A DNA stretch of 64,000 nt, from contig NZ_CP011971.1 of assembly GCF_001579945.1 (NCBI RefSeq), positions 434,001-498,000 of the forward strand, written 5' to 3'. A program made the position numbers and the translations under genes. The notes below the pieces were generated by a model, which saw only the letters and a list, made by a program, of their open reading frames with translations, was not told the origin of the DNA and did no database searches. This document shows positions 53,195 through 62,426 of this stretch, piece after piece. The stretch is from Steroidobacter denitrificans (GTDB lineage Bacteria > Pseudomonadota > Gammaproteobacteria > Steroidobacterales > Steroidobacteraceae). Every line of letters starts with the position of its first letter. Within the stretch, counting starts at the first letter, position 1.

Positions 53195-54553
53195 CTATGC
53201 GTCTGCCTGAACGTGCGGCCAGACGATCGTGATCTTCAAACCGCCGAGTTCGGAGCGCGACAGACTCATCGTACCGCGGGTCGCTTCGGCCAGGTCATGA
53301 GCGATGGCAAGTCCGAGACCATGGCCGCCGCCGACCTCGTCCAGGCGTCCGCCGCGCATCAGCACCTTGGATAAATGTTCGGATTCGATACCCGGACCGT
53401 CATCCTCGATGATGAGCGCCTCGAGCGCCGTGTCGTGGCAGCAGCCGGCGATGCGCACACGCCGGCGGGCGAAGCGAGCGGCATTTTCGAGCAGCGCACC
53501 CATGAGTTCCATGAAATCTTCCTCGGCGACGGGAACATGCGCCGCCTCGGATACGTCGGTTTCGAAGATTAGCTTGGCGCCGAACTCGGTGCGCTCGAGC
53601 ACGCCGATGATGGCCTCGATGGCGGGCAGGGCGGGACAGTTGCGCGGCGGCGCGCCCTGGATTGCCGAAGCGCGGCTGCGGGCGAGTTCGCTCTCGACCG
53701 CGGCGGTCGCGGCGGCGATGGCGCGGTCCAGTCCGTCCGCCGCTTCGGCGGCGCCGGCCTCGCGGGCGCGGCGGCTTTGTGCGGATAGTGCCGCCAGTGG
53801 TGTTTTCAACCCGTGGGCAAGATCGGCGGCACGCCGCCGTGCGCGCGCGAGGTCGTGCGCGCGCGCATCGGCCAGATCATTGATGGCGCGTGTCAAGGGC
53901 TCGATTTCCAGGACCGATGAGGCGTCCAGGCGGGCATGCGGATTGCGCTGCAGGGCCTCGACTTCCCTGCGTATGCTCAACAAGGGCCGCAGGCCCAGTT
54001 CCACCTGGACCCAGGATGCTGCGGCAAGAATGGTCCACAGCAACGCCAGGAACACGGCGAGTTCGGCGCCGAACTCCGCGCGCGCCGTCTGCAGAGTTTT
54101 TTCCTCGTGCCCAAGCTGCAGTAGGACGGTTTCCCCGTGACGATCGGGGCGTATGCGCCGTTCGACCAGCAGCAGGCGGGGTTCGAACGGACCCTCGACG
54201 ATACGTGTGGACCAGGCACCGCCCTCGGCGGTGGCGGAAGCAGGAAGCTCCTGGTCCCAGAGGGATCGCGAACGCAGCGTGCTGCGAGGGCCGGTCACCT
54301 GCCAGTACAGGCCGCTGGCCGGTTCGAAGAAACGCGCATCGGCAGGCTGGCGGCTGAGCTGCAGCGTGCCGTCCGCGGCGATTTTCATGCCCGCCGCGAG
54401 CTGCAATCCTTCACGCTGCAAATCGGCCTCGATGCGCCGCTCGATGTGACGTTCGAACAGCAGCGTCATGGCAACCCAGGCGGCGGCCAGCGCCAGGAAG
54501 AACGCGATCGCGGCACCCAACAACAGCCGCAGGCGCAGCGAGCGTGGGATCAC
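53195..54553 (-). CDS. Sensor histidine kinase (two-component)
   Basis: 452 residues. Two membrane segments flank a periplasmic sensor region (about 35-170), followed by a HAMP-like stretch, the phosphoacceptor H-box DLAHGLKTPLAAL (His about residue 251), an N-box in LLENAARFA, and the G-boxes DDGPGIESE and GGGHGLGLAIAHD. Type of QseC/PhoQ-like kinases that work with OmpR-family regulators. Its ATG overlaps the stop of the regulator (ATGA). Signal unknown; PepSY proteins in the same locus hint at envelope or metal sensing. Confidence 0.92.
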   Translation of the reverse strand: MIPRSLRLRLLLGAAIAFFLALAAAWVAMTLLFERHIERRIEADLQREGLQLAAGMKIAADGTLQLSRQPADARFFEPASGLYWQVTGPRSTLRSRSLWDQELPASATAEGGAWSTRIVEGPFEPRLLLVERRIRPDRHGETVLLQLGHEEKTLQTARAEFGAELAVFLALLWTILAAASWVQVELGLRPLLSIRREVEALQRNPHARLDASSVLEIEPLTRAINDLADARAHDLARARRRAADLAHGLKTPLAALSAQSRRAREAGAAEAADGLDRAIAAATAAVESELARSRASAIQGAPPRNCPALPAIEAIIGVLERTEFGAKLIFETDVSEAAHVPVAEEDFMELMGALLENAARFARRRVRIAGCCHDTALEALIIEDDGPGIESEHLSKVLMRGGRLDEVGGGHGLGLAIAHDLAEATRGTMSLSRSELGGLKITIVWPHVQADA

Positions 54554-55215
54554 GTGCTGCCGCCTGCGAGCACATAGCCGAATCCCCGGCGTGTTTCGAT
54601 GACCTCCGGGCCGATCTTGCGCCGCAGGCGCACGACCAGCGCTTCGATCGCGTTGGAGTCGCCGGGTTCGGCGGCTCCATAGAGATGTTCGGCCAGTTCA
54701 CCGGAGGAAACAGCCCGCCCCCGCTGATGTGCGAGATAGTCGAGGAAGCGGAATTCGAGCTGCGATAGACGTATCGGCCGCCCGGCGTAGCTGGCGGACA
54801 TGCGGCGGGTGTCCAGCGCGAGGCGGCCGATTTCGATGACCGACGAGGCGTGACCCGCAGCGCGCCGGACGAGGGCACGCACGCGGGCGATGAGTTCAGC
54901 CATTTCGAAGGGTTTACCGAGATAGTCGTCTGCGCCGCTTTCGATGCCGGCGACTTTTTCGGTCCAGTCGTTGCGGGCGGAGAGTATCAGTACCGGAAAG
55001 GTTCGCTGCGCATCGCGCCAGCGCTTGAGCACGGACAGGCCATCCATGCGCGGCAGGCCGAGGTCCAGCACCGCCACGTCATAGTCCTCGACATTGCCCT
55101 TGAACCAGGCATCTTCGCCTTCGCGGGCGATATCGACGACGAAACCGGCATTCTGCAATCCCTGGCCCAGATCCGCTGCAACGTCGGCATCGTCTTCAAC
55201 AACCAGTGCGCGCAA
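54550..55215 (-). CDS. OmpR/PhoB-family response regulator
   Basis: 221 residues. Receiver domain with acidic pocket VVEDDADVAADL, phosphoacceptor Asp in VLDLGLPRMDG and the Lys in GKPFEMAELIARVRALVRR, plus a winged-helix effector (RLSQLEFRFLDYLAHQRGRAVSSGEL). It is preceded without gap by PepSY gene 1 (stop 55216) and overlaps the kinase by 4 bases, so the three genes form a compact operon. Confidence 0.95.
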   Translation of the reverse strand: MRALVVEDDADVAADLGQGLQNAGFVVDIAREGEDAWFKGNVEDYDVAVLDLGLPRMDGLSVLKRWRDAQRTFPVLILSARNDWTEKVAGIESGADDYLGKPFEMAELIARVRALVRRAAGHASSVIEIGRLALDTRRMSASYAGRPIRLSQLEFRFLDYLAHQRGRAVSSGELAEHLYGAAEPGDSNAIEALVVRLRRKIGPEVIETRRGFGYVLAGGST

Positions 55216-55614
55216 TCAATCGTCCTCGATCTTCAGAACCTTGCCGGTACGCGCGTCGATCTCGATTTCGCGGATCCGCCCCGTGGGCGTGAGGATCTTG
55301 ATTTCATAGATCAGCGCAGCGCGTTTGCCGTCTTCCAGTTCGACCTCGATGACCTCGCCGGGCACATGCCGTTCGGCGATCGTCAGGATCTTTGCCAGAG
55401 ACAGCACTTCACCGCGGCGCAGGGCATCGTGGATGACATCATGCTCCTTGTCCTTGGCGAACACAGCGGAATTCGTACCGCCGGTCGAGAGGGCCAGCGC
55501 CAGCATGCTGCAAAGCAGCAGACAGGCCGCAGGACTGCGCAGCTTTCTGCCCGTGACCTCCGGCGACGGGCCTGGAGCGGCTGCGAGGCCGGGGGTGGAT
55601 GCGTTCGTTTTCAT
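55216..55614 (-). CDS. PepSY-domain secreted protein 1
   Basis: 132 residues. Signal or anchor segment (AACLLLCSMLALALSTGG) followed by a single PepSY unit (ILTIAERHVPGEVIEVELEDGKR ... YEIKILTPTGRIREIEIDARTGKVLKIEDD). PepSY modules inhibit or modulate proteases or membrane proteins in the envelope. It is the first gene of the PepSY-regulator-kinase operon and probably periplasmic. TGAC-type direct repeats lie 27-60 bases upstream of its ATG. Confidence 0.85.
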   Translation of the reverse strand: MKTNASTPGLAAAPGPSPEVTGRKLRSPAACLLLCSMLALALSTGGTNSAVFAKDKEHDVIHDALRRGEVLSLAKILTIAERHVPGEVIEVELEDGKRAALIYEIKILTPTGRIREIEIDARTGKVLKIEDD

Positions 55615-55640
55615 GACTCGATACTGTGGACGCCGCGACC

Positions 55641-55670
55641 TGACAGGCGGCTGACGTGCCGTGACAGCCT
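55641..55670. promoter_or_regulatory. Possible OmpR-family binding repeats
   Basis: TGAC occurs at 55641, 55652 and 55662 (TGACAGG, TGACGTG, TGACAGC), spaced 11 and 10 bases, the helical-turn spacing typical of tandem sites for OmpR/PhoB regulators. It sits in the region shared by the two divergent PepSY genes. Confidence 0.45.
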
Positions 55671-55818
55671 GTCGTCAGGCGCAAACGGCTATGTTGCGCG
55701 GCATGGGCGGCGATCGCCCTGAGCGGATCTCCAAGGAGATTTCCGACGTTGACATCCAGTGTCGGTTCACCAGGTGATTCCAGCGTCGATTCCGCATCCA
55801 TTCATAGGTAGGAGTGTC

Positions 55819-56133
55819 ATGATGAATAAGTTGACGATGGCCAGAATTTCCCGCGTTGCCATGTTGTCTGCCGTGCTGAGCGCAGCCGGCGGATTGGAAC
55901 TGGCCCAGGCGCAGTCACCGACGCCGCCGGCGTCCAACGCCGCGGTACAGAGCGAATTGCTCAGTCTGGGCGAGATAGAAGCCAGGCTGGCCGCGCAGGG
56001 AGTGAAGATCAAGGAGATCGAGGTGCGCGACAAGGTGCTGGAGATCGAGGGATATGACGAGCAGGGCCGCAAGATCGAACTGGTCGTCGACCGGCGTACC
56101 GCGGAGATCCTGTCGCGCCGCTTTGACGACTGA
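55819..56133 (+). CDS. PepSY-like secreted protein 2
   Basis: About 104 residues. Signal peptide (KLTMARISRVAMLSAVLSAAGG, AQA cleavage) and a short PepSY-like unit (LGEIEARLAAQGVKIKEIEVRD ... KIELVVDRRTAEILSRRFDD) with the same final DD as protein 1. Divergent from the two-component operon, with the regulatory repeats between, so it is a likely target. AGGAG precedes ATG 55819 and ATG 55822; the second has the better spacing. Confidence 0.8.
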   Translation: MMNKLTMARISRVAMLSAVLSAAGGLELAQAQSPTPPASNAAVQSELLSLGEIEARLAAQGVKIKEIEVRDKVLEIEGYDEQGRKIELVVDRRTAEILSRRFDD

Positions 56134-56167
56134 TTCGATGGTAGGAATGTGCCTGGGATCATTGTCC

Positions 56168-56193
56168 GGGAGGCGGCCTGCGGGCCGCCTCCC
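56168..56193 (+). terminator. Strong hairpin after PepSY gene 2
   Basis: Perfect 11-bp stem GGGAGGCGGCC/GGCCGCCTCCC with TGCG loop, 34 bases after the stop. No U-run follows. Confidence 0.65.
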
Positions 56194-56304
56194 GCCGGGT
56201 CAAGGACAAGGAGGGTAATGCCCGTGCGGGCCGGCATCGTGTCGGCAAGTTCGATCCGGTCGGGATACGGTATTCTGCGGCGGTCATCTGCCGGCGGTGG
56301 TTTC

Positions 56305-56943
56305 ATGAACGGAGTCGTACACGGAACTTTTCTGCGATGGGACGCGCTGTTCAGGGTCTGCGTGATCAATGCCTGCCTGATCATGGCCGTCTGTCTGACG
56401 CCGGTTTGGGTGGCCGCGCAGCAAGCGGTGTTTCTGCGCGGCACCGTAATGCGGGTGATCGATGGAGATACGCTGATGGTTCGCCTCGAGAGCGGTCCGA
56501 TACGCGTGCGGCTACATGCCATGGATGCTCCCGAAATGAATCAGCCTGGCGGCCCGGAAGCGAAACAGGCGCTGATCGCTCTGGTGCAGGGCCGGACGGT
56601 GGAGTTGCAACCGGTAGAGCAGGATCGTTATGAGCGACTGATCGCGGTGGTGCATATGGAGGTGCTGGAGATCAATCGGGAGATGATCCGGCAGGGTCAT
56701 GCATGGGCCTATCGGCGCTACATGAGCCGTTCTGCACCCGATTATTGCACCGACGAGGCGCGGGCGCGTAACGCGGGACTTGGTTTATGGAAGTCACCGC
56801 AGCGAGAGGCGTCGTCCGCGTCGGCGGCTGCGCCTGCGTATATCGCGCCCTGGGAGTGGCGCCGCCGCAAGCGCCTGGCAGCGCTGAGCGACTATCGCCA
56901 TGAGAGCGTCGCGAACTGTGTGGCGGCGATCGGCAGACATTGA
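56305..56943 (+). CDS. Secreted staphylococcal-nuclease-like thermonuclease
   Basis: About 212 residues. Signal segment (INACLIMAVCLTPVWVAA) and an SNase OB-fold domain with the catalytic blocks VIDGDTLMVRLESGPIRVRL (Arg/Asp), DAPEMNQPGGPEAKQAL, VEQDRYERLIA (Arg) and GHAWAYRRY. It hydrolyses nucleic acids outside the cytosol with Ca2+ in known relatives. C-terminal 50 residues are basic. Start at 56305 preferred over the upstream frame (56149), which crosses the hairpin. Confidence 0.88.
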   Translation: MNGVVHGTFLRWDALFRVCVINACLIMAVCLTPVWVAAQQAVFLRGTVMRVIDGDTLMVRLESGPIRVRLHAMDAPEMNQPGGPEAKQALIALVQGRTVELQPVEQDRYERLIAVVHMEVLEINREMIRQGHAWAYRRYMSRSAPDYCTDEARARNAGLGLWKSPQREASSASAAAPAYIAPWEWRRRKRLAALSDYRHESVANCVAAIGRH

Positions 56944-57016
56944 AGATTCGTGCACGGCCGTATGCGGTGCGCCTCGTGACTTCTTCGCTGTGTGCCGAAG
57001 GGTCATCCGGAGGTCC

Positions 57017-57043
57017 ATGAACATGTACGCGAGCAAAGCATGA
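57017..57043 (+). CDS. Eight-codon leader ORF with strong ribosome-binding site
   Basis: ATG at 57017 (CGGAGG seven bases before) reads MNMYASKA then TGA at 57041-57043. The TGA overlaps the ATG of the large fusion gene at 57040 (ATGA). Translational coupling or reinitiation is suggested, because the fusion gene itself lacks a good ribosome-binding site. Confidence 0.5.
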   Translation: MNMYASKA

Positions 57044-60000
57044 GCGGCACGGGTCCTCTGGCAACGTTGTCACTGCGCGATTTCGATGCAGTGCTGTTCG
57101 ACATGGATGGGGTGCTGACCCGTACAGCGGGCGTGCATGCCGCGGCATGGAAGAACTTGTTCGACGCATTCCTTCAGCAACGTGCCATCCAGAGCGGCGA
57201 TACGTTCGTGCCTTTCGATATCCAGACCGATTACCGACGTCACGTCGATGGCAGGCCGCGATATGAAGGCGTAGCGGCGTTTCTGGCCTCCCGAGGCATC
57301 GATCTGCCGCCGGGAGGCGACGCCGATCCGCCCGGAGCGCCGACCATTCATGGCCTGGGAAAGCTCAAGGACGGCTATTTCATGCAGCACATCAAGGAGC
57401 ATGGTGTGGCCGTGTTCGAGACAGCGGTGGATCTGGTGGAATCGCTGCGCGCGCAACAAGTCCGTACCGCGGTGGTAACCTCCAGCATCAACGCCACAGC
57501 GGTACTGGAGGCCGCCGGCATCGCGGGGCTGTTCGACGCCAGGGTAGATGGCAACGATCTCACGCGCCTGCCGCTCAAAGGTAAACCGGCCCCGGACGCA
57601 TTTCTGGAGGCGGCGCGACGCTTGCACGTGGAGCCGGCGCGCGCCGTGGTGGTCGAAGATGCGATCGCCGGCGTACGCGCCGGGCGTGCCGGTGGATTCG
57701 GCCTGGTCATCGGCGTGGACCGCGTCGGACAATCGAAGGCGCTGCGGGAGGCGGGCGCCGACGTCGTGGTGACACAGCTCGGCCAGGTGCAGCTGGCGTC
57801 GGAATCACCGTCCACCTGGTCGCTGATCTATGAGGAATTCGACCCGGCACGCGAAGGTATACGGGAATCCTTGTGCGCACTCGGCAATGGTTATTTCGAG
57901 ACGCGCGGGGCGGCATGCTGGGCGCATGCGGATGGTACGCATTATCCGGGCACCTATCTTGCCGGCGGCTATAACCGCTTGCGCACCGAGGTTGCCGGTC
58001 GCGTGGTCGAGAATGAGGATTTGGTCAATCTACCCAACTGGTTGAGCTTGGCGGTACGGATAGAGGATGAGGACTGGTTCGACCTGCGGGCAGTGCGACT
58101 CCTGTCTTATCGCCTGCAATTCGATCTTCAGCATGGTCTGTTGTTGAGAACGGTTCGATTCGAGGATCCGGCGGGCCGGCGCAGTTGCCTGTCAGAGCGC
58201 CGACTGGTGTCCATGGCGGACATGCATCTGGCGGCGCTGGAATTGTCCGTGACGGCTGAAAACTGGAGCGGACGGGTCACGTTGCGTTCAGCCATCGACG
58301 GCCGGGTCGTCAACACCGGCGCGCAGCTTTATCGCCGGTTCAATAATCAGCATCTCGAGCAGGTGGACGGCGCGGCCGTGGGAACCGAGGGCGTCATGCT
58401 GCGGGTGTGCACCCGCCAGTCACGCATCCAAGTCGCCCAGGCGGCGCGCACCCGGATATTCCGTGACGGCGAGGCCGTGATGCAGCCGCGACGGTTGATC
58501 AAGGAGCCGGGATTCATCGGCCAGGAATTCTCGATCGAGCTTCAGTCCGGAGAGCGAGTGGTGGCCGAGAAGATCGCTTCTCTGTTCAGTTCCAAGGATC
58601 ATGCGATTTCAGAATGTGGCCTGGCCGCAGCCAAGGCGATCACTCGCGCAGGCCGCTTCGAGACGCTGGCGGCAGAGCATCGACGCAGTTGGATGCACTT
58701 GTGGCGCCGGTTCGATATTCACTTGAAACCGGCCGGCCAGCGCTTTGCGTTGAATGTTCCCATGCTGCTGCGCTTGAACATCACGCATCTGTTGCAAGCC
58801 GCCTCGCACAACAGCATCGGCCTGGACATGGGCGTGCCGGCCAGAGGCTGGACCGGAGAAGCCTATCAGGGACATATTTTCTGGGACGAACTGTTCATTT
58901 TTCCCTTCCTGAATCTGCGTACGCCCGAGACGACGCGCTCCCTGCTCATGTATCGCTACCGGCGCCTGGACGAGGCGAGGGCAGCCGCGGCGCAGGCCGG
59001 GCTGCAGGGCGCCATGTTTCCCTGGCAAAGCGGCAGCGATGGCCAGGAGGAAACGCAGGAACTCAACCTTAATCCACGTTCGCAGCGCTGGGTCCGGGAC
59101 AATTCCTATCTGCAGCGGCATGTGGGCAGCGCGATCGCCTGGAACGTCTGGCAGTACTTCCAGGTCACCGACGACGCGGAGTTCCTGCAATTCTACGGTG
59201 CCGAGCTGATCCTGGAGATCGCCCGCTTCTGGTCCAGCCTGGCTTGTTTTAATGCAACCCGCCAGCGTTACGAGATTCATGGCGTGATGGGGCCGGATGA
59301 GTTTCATGAGGCCTATCCCGGCGCGCAGGTTCCGGGCCTGAACAACAATGCCTACACCAACATCATGGCCGCATGGGTCATGCTGCGCGCCTTGGATGTG
59401 ATCCAGCGGTTATCCGAGATCCGTCGTGCGGAATTGATGGTGCGCCTGGGTATTTCTGACGAGGATACGCGACGCTGGGAGGATATCAGTCGCAGGATGT
59501 TCGTACCGTTTCATGACGGCATCATCAGCCAATTCGAAGGTTATGAAACGCTGGCCGAATTCGATTGGGAACACTATCGCCTGCGCTATGGCAACATCCA
59601 GCGCCTGGATCTCATCCTGGAATCCGAGAACGACAGCGCCAACAACTATAAATTGTCCAAGCAGCCCGACGTGTTGATGCTGTTTTATCTATTTTCCCGA
59701 GAGGAGTTGGGTGCGTTGTTGTCGCGCTTCGGATACTCCCTCGACGGCGAGTCGATACGACGCAATGTAGCCTACTACGATCAGCGCTCCTCGCACGGCT
59801 CCACCTTGTCGCGCGTCGTGCATGCCTGGGTGTTGGCGCGCTCGGACCGGCCGCGGGCGATGAGATACTTCGCGGAGGCGCTGCAGAGCGATGTCAGTGA
59901 TATTCAGCAGGGCACGACCGCCGAGGGGATCCATCTGGGCGCGATGGCCGGTACGGTCGATCTGGTGCAACGCGTCGCCACGGGAATCGAGGTGACCGGC

Positions 60001-60231
60001 AACATGCTGCGTTTCAATCCTCAGCTGCCCGCTGAAATCGACAGGATCGACATGCGCATCCGCTACCGGGGGCATGCGATCGATCTGCGGCTGACGCGCG
60101 AGACCCTGACGATACGCTGCCGCGAGCCCGGCGCCGCTCCCGTCCGGCTGGCGGTTCGGGATGATGAGCGTGATTTCACCGGCGGTAGCACGCACGTGTT
60201 TCGGCTCGATGCGGCGGCCACGCCGGAGTAA
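57040..60231 (+). CDS. HAD phosphatase/beta-phosphoglucomutase fused to GH65 glycoside phosphorylase
   Basis: About 1063 residues. Residues 10-265 form a HAD domain with nucleophile FDMDGVLTRT, VVTSSINAT, GKPAPDAFLEA and EDAIAGVRAG, the beta-phosphoglucomutase group. Residues 275-1000 are a GH65 maltose/trehalose/kojibiose-phosphorylase-type enzyme: sandwich, then an (alpha/alpha)6 barrel with the general acid in VMGPDEFHEA (Glu754) and phosphate-binding SSHGSTLSRVVH. Phosphorolysis yields beta-glucose 1-phosphate, which the HAD domain can convert to glucose 6-phosphate. Start at 57040 from coupling with the leader ORF; GTG 56992 also possible. Confidence 0.9.
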   Translation: MSGTGPLATLSLRDFDAVLFDMDGVLTRTAGVHAAAWKNLFDAFLQQRAIQSGDTFVPFDIQTDYRRHVDGRPRYEGVAAFLASRGIDLPPGGDADPPGAPTIHGLGKLKDGYFMQHIKEHGVAVFETAVDLVESLRAQQVRTAVVTSSINATAVLEAAGIAGLFDARVDGNDLTRLPLKGKPAPDAFLEAARRLHVEPARAVVVEDAIAGVRAGRAGGFGLVIGVDRVGQSKALREAGADVVVTQLGQVQLASESPSTWSLIYEEFDPAREGIRESLCALGNGYFETRGAACWAHADGTHYPGTYLAGGYNRLRTEVAGRVVENEDLVNLPNWLSLAVRIEDEDWFDLRAVRLLSYRLQFDLQHGLLLRTVRFEDPAGRRSCLSERRLVSMADMHLAALELSVTAENWSGRVTLRSAIDGRVVNTGAQLYRRFNNQHLEQVDGAAVGTEGVMLRVCTRQSRIQVAQAARTRIFRDGEAVMQPRRLIKEPGFIGQEFSIELQSGERVVAEKIASLFSSKDHAISECGLAAAKAITRAGRFETLAAEHRRSWMHLWRRFDIHLKPAGQRFALNVPMLLRLNITHLLQAASHNSIGLDMGVPARGWTGEAYQGHIFWDELFIFPFLNLRTPETTRSLLMYRYRRLDEARAAAAQAGLQGAMFPWQSGSDGQEETQELNLNPRSQRWVRDNSYLQRHVGSAIAWNVWQYFQVTDDAEFLQFYGAELILEIARFWSSLACFNATRQRYEIHGVMGPDEFHEAYPGAQVPGLNNNAYTNIMAAWVMLRALDVIQRLSEIRRAELMVRLGISDEDTRRWEDISRRMFVPFHDGIISQFEGYETLAEFDWEHYRLRYGNIQRLDLILESENDSANNYKLSKQPDVLMLFYLFSREELGALLSRFGYSLDGESIRRNVAYYDQRSSHGSTLSRVVHAWVLARSDRPRAMRYFAEALQSDVSDIQQGTTAEGIHLGAMAGTVDLVQRVATGIEVTGNMLRFNPQLPAEIDRIDMRIRYRGHAIDLRLTRETLTIRCREPGAAPVRLAVRDDERDFTGGSTHVFRLDAAATPE

Positions 60232-60405
60232 GTAAAGACATATCCCGCGAGCCGGCCGGAAAATTCAAACCACCGGCCAAACCACCGGTGAAATTTCTAC
60301 GATGCTCGTGATGCCGATTGGTTTGGCCTGCCATTAAGCAGGGCCAGTACAGGATGAGCCGGCGAAGCCGATAAATTCAGAATGTCGTTAAGCTAAACTA
60401 GAGGA

Positions 60406-61680
60406 ATGGATTCGATTCGCAGTGCGCTGGCCCCGCTACAAGGCTATCCCTGGATGATGACGATGCTGCAGCTGACCGCGCTGGTGCTCGTCGTGTGGCT
60501 GGCGGGACTGCTGACCCGTCTGCTGCTGGTACGTACGATCGGGCAGGCCGTACGCATGACGCCCACGCGCTGGGATGACGCTTTGCTCGGCAAGGGGGTG
60601 ATTTCCCGCCTGGCAAACGTGGTCCCGGCGCTGGTGGTCTATTACGGCGTCGGGATCGTGGCCGACCTGCCGGCTGCCGTGGCGTCCGTCGTACGCGGCG
60701 TCGCAGGTGCGTTCGTCGTCGTGACGATCGCCTTGTCCCTGGGCAAACTGCTGGATGCGGTGGGTGAGTTGTACGCGCAGCGCGACGAGGAACGGGCCAA
60801 GGCGCGTCCGATCAAGGGCTACCTGCAACTGCTCAAGATCATCATCTACCTGGTGACGGCGATCCTGGTCATCGCCACGCTGTTCGACCGCGATCCGCTG
60901 CTGCTGCTTTCGGGACTGGGAGCCATGACGGCGGTCTTGCTGCTGGTGTTCAAGGACACGCTCATGTCCCTGGTAGCCAGTGTGCAATTGGCCTCGCACG
61001 ACATGCTGCGCGTGGGCGACTGGATCGAAATGCCGCAGCTCAATGCCGACGGATACGCCATCGACATCTCGTTGCACACGGTCAAGGTCCAGAACTGGGA
61101 CCGCACCATCACCACGATTCCCACCTGGCGTCTGATCAGCGAGAGCTTCAAGAATTGGCGGGGCATGTTCGAGTCCGGTGGCCGGCGCATCAAGCGCTCA
61201 CTGTATCTGGATCAGACCTCGGTACGCTTCCTGGATGAGCGCGAACGCGAGGAATTGCAACGCTTCGCGCTGATCGATGCCTATTTGGATCGAAAACACC
61301 AGGAACTCGAGGAGTTCAACAGCAAACTGCTCGCCGAGGGCAAGGATCCCATCAATACGCGCCGGGTGACGAATATCGGCACATTCCGTGCTTATGTGCA
61401 GGCCTATCTGGAGGCGCATTCTGGCATCAACGCCGAGATGCTGTTGCTGGTGCGTCAGTTACAGCCGGGGCCGACCGGGCTACCGCTCGAGATCTACTGT
61501 TTCACCGCCAGTACGGCCTGGGTAGTGCATGAAGCCGTGCAGGCGGACATTTTCGACCACCTGTATGCGATTCTTCCTCGTTTCGGCCTGCGGGTGTTCC
61601 AGCAGCCCAGCGGTGAGGATGTGAGCCGTGCCTTGAAAGCCGGGGAAGCGCCGGCCGCCCGGCCCACACCGGCCGTCTGA
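60406..61680 (+). CDS. ybdG: Mechanosensitive channel, MscS family (YbdG-like)
   Basis: 424 residues. Four to five N-terminal membrane segments, then the MscS pore and beta domains: LLSGLGAMTAVLLLVFKDTL, VASVQLASHDMLRVGDWIEM, and the C-terminal cage region with the FTRKTIPTW-type segment TITTIPTWRLI. Length and the GAMTAV pore match YbdG/MscM of E. coli, which opens under mild hypo-osmotic stress. The gene stands alone; 174 bases upstream contain no gene. Confidence 0.92.
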   Translation: MDSIRSALAPLQGYPWMMTMLQLTALVLVVWLAGLLTRLLLVRTIGQAVRMTPTRWDDALLGKGVISRLANVVPALVVYYGVGIVADLPAAVASVVRGVAGAFVVVTIALSLGKLLDAVGELYAQRDEERAKARPIKGYLQLLKIIIYLVTAILVIATLFDRDPLLLLSGLGAMTAVLLLVFKDTLMSLVASVQLASHDMLRVGDWIEMPQLNADGYAIDISLHTVKVQNWDRTITTIPTWRLISESFKNWRGMFESGGRRIKRSLYLDQTSVRFLDEREREELQRFALIDAYLDRKHQELEEFNSKLLAEGKDPINTRRVTNIGTFRAYVQAYLEAHSGINAEMLLLVRQLQPGPTGLPLEIYCFTASTAWVVHEAVQADIFDHLYAILPRFGLRVFQQPSGEDVSRALKAGEAPAARPTPAV

Positions 61681-61713
61681 AACCGTTTCCGCGCGGCCGA
61701 TACCCGGAAATAA

Positions 61714-61732
61714 CGATAGGCATCGCCTATCG
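61714..61732. promoter_or_regulatory. OxyR-like operator upstream of ahpC
   Basis: CGATAGGC-ATC-GCCTATCG is a perfect inverted repeat containing ATAG-N7-CTAT (61716-61719 and 61727-61730), the half of the OxyR tetramer consensus. The second half is weakly conserved (ACAG-N7-CGAA). It lies about 130 bases before ahpC. Confidence 0.6.
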
Positions 61733-61859
61733 TCGTAACAGGAACAATCGAATGGCCGGTGAGCCGGGAAGCTCGTATTCTTACAGCACAAAGTGATGCT
61801 TCCACGGAAGCGGCGCTTTATCAGGCCCCCAGCCTCGGCAACCCAAAGGAGATCCGCCA

Positions 61860-62426
61860 ATGAGTTCTTTAATCAATACATCCATCAAGCCGTTCAAGGC
61901 GACTGCATATCACAACGGCCAGTTCGTGCCGGTGTCGGACGCCGACGTGAAGGGCAAGTGGTCGATTTTCTTTTTTTATCCCGCCGATTTCACCTTCGTC
62001 TGCCCAACGGAGTTGGGCGACGTCGCGGATCTATACCCGGAGTTCAAGAAGCTGGGCGTGGAAGTGTACAGCGTGTCCACCGATACGCATTTCACCCACA
62101 AGGCATGGCATGACACTTCCGAGACGATCAAGAAGATCCAGTATCCGATGCTCGGCGACCCTACTCACGTGATCAGCCGGAATTTCGATGTACTGGTCGA
62201 GGACTCCGGTGTGGCATTGAGGGGGACGTTCCTGGTCAATCCGGAAGGTCAGATCAAGATCGCGGAGATTCATGACCTGGGTATCGGCCGCGATGCTCGC
62301 GAACTGCTGCGCAAGGTGCAGGCCGCCCAATATGTGGCGGAGCATCCGAACGAGGTCTGTCCGGCGAAGTGGAAGCCCGGCGAAAAGACACTGGAGCCTT
62401 CGCTGGACTTGGTCGGCAAGATCTAA
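61860..62426 (+). CDS. ahpC: Alkyl hydroperoxide reductase subunit C (peroxiredoxin)
   Basis: 188 residues, standard. Peroxidatic Cys in [10 protein letters not shown] (residue about 47) and resolving Cys in EVCPAKW near the C-terminus. Reduces H2O2 and organic hydroperoxides, recycled by AhpF. AAAGGAG lies eight bases before the ATG. Followed after 237 bases by ahpF; the OxyR-like site upstream suggests peroxide induction of the pair. Confidence 0.98.
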   Translation: MSSLINTSIKPFKATAYHNGQFVPVSDADVKGKWSIFFFYPADFTFVCPTELGDVADLYPEFKKLGVEVYSVSTDTHFTHKAWHDTSETIKKIQYPMLGDPTHVISRNFDVLVEDSGVALRGTFLVNPEGQIKIAEIHDLGIGRDARELLRKVQAAQYVAEHPNEVCPAKWKPGEKTLEPSLDLVGKI

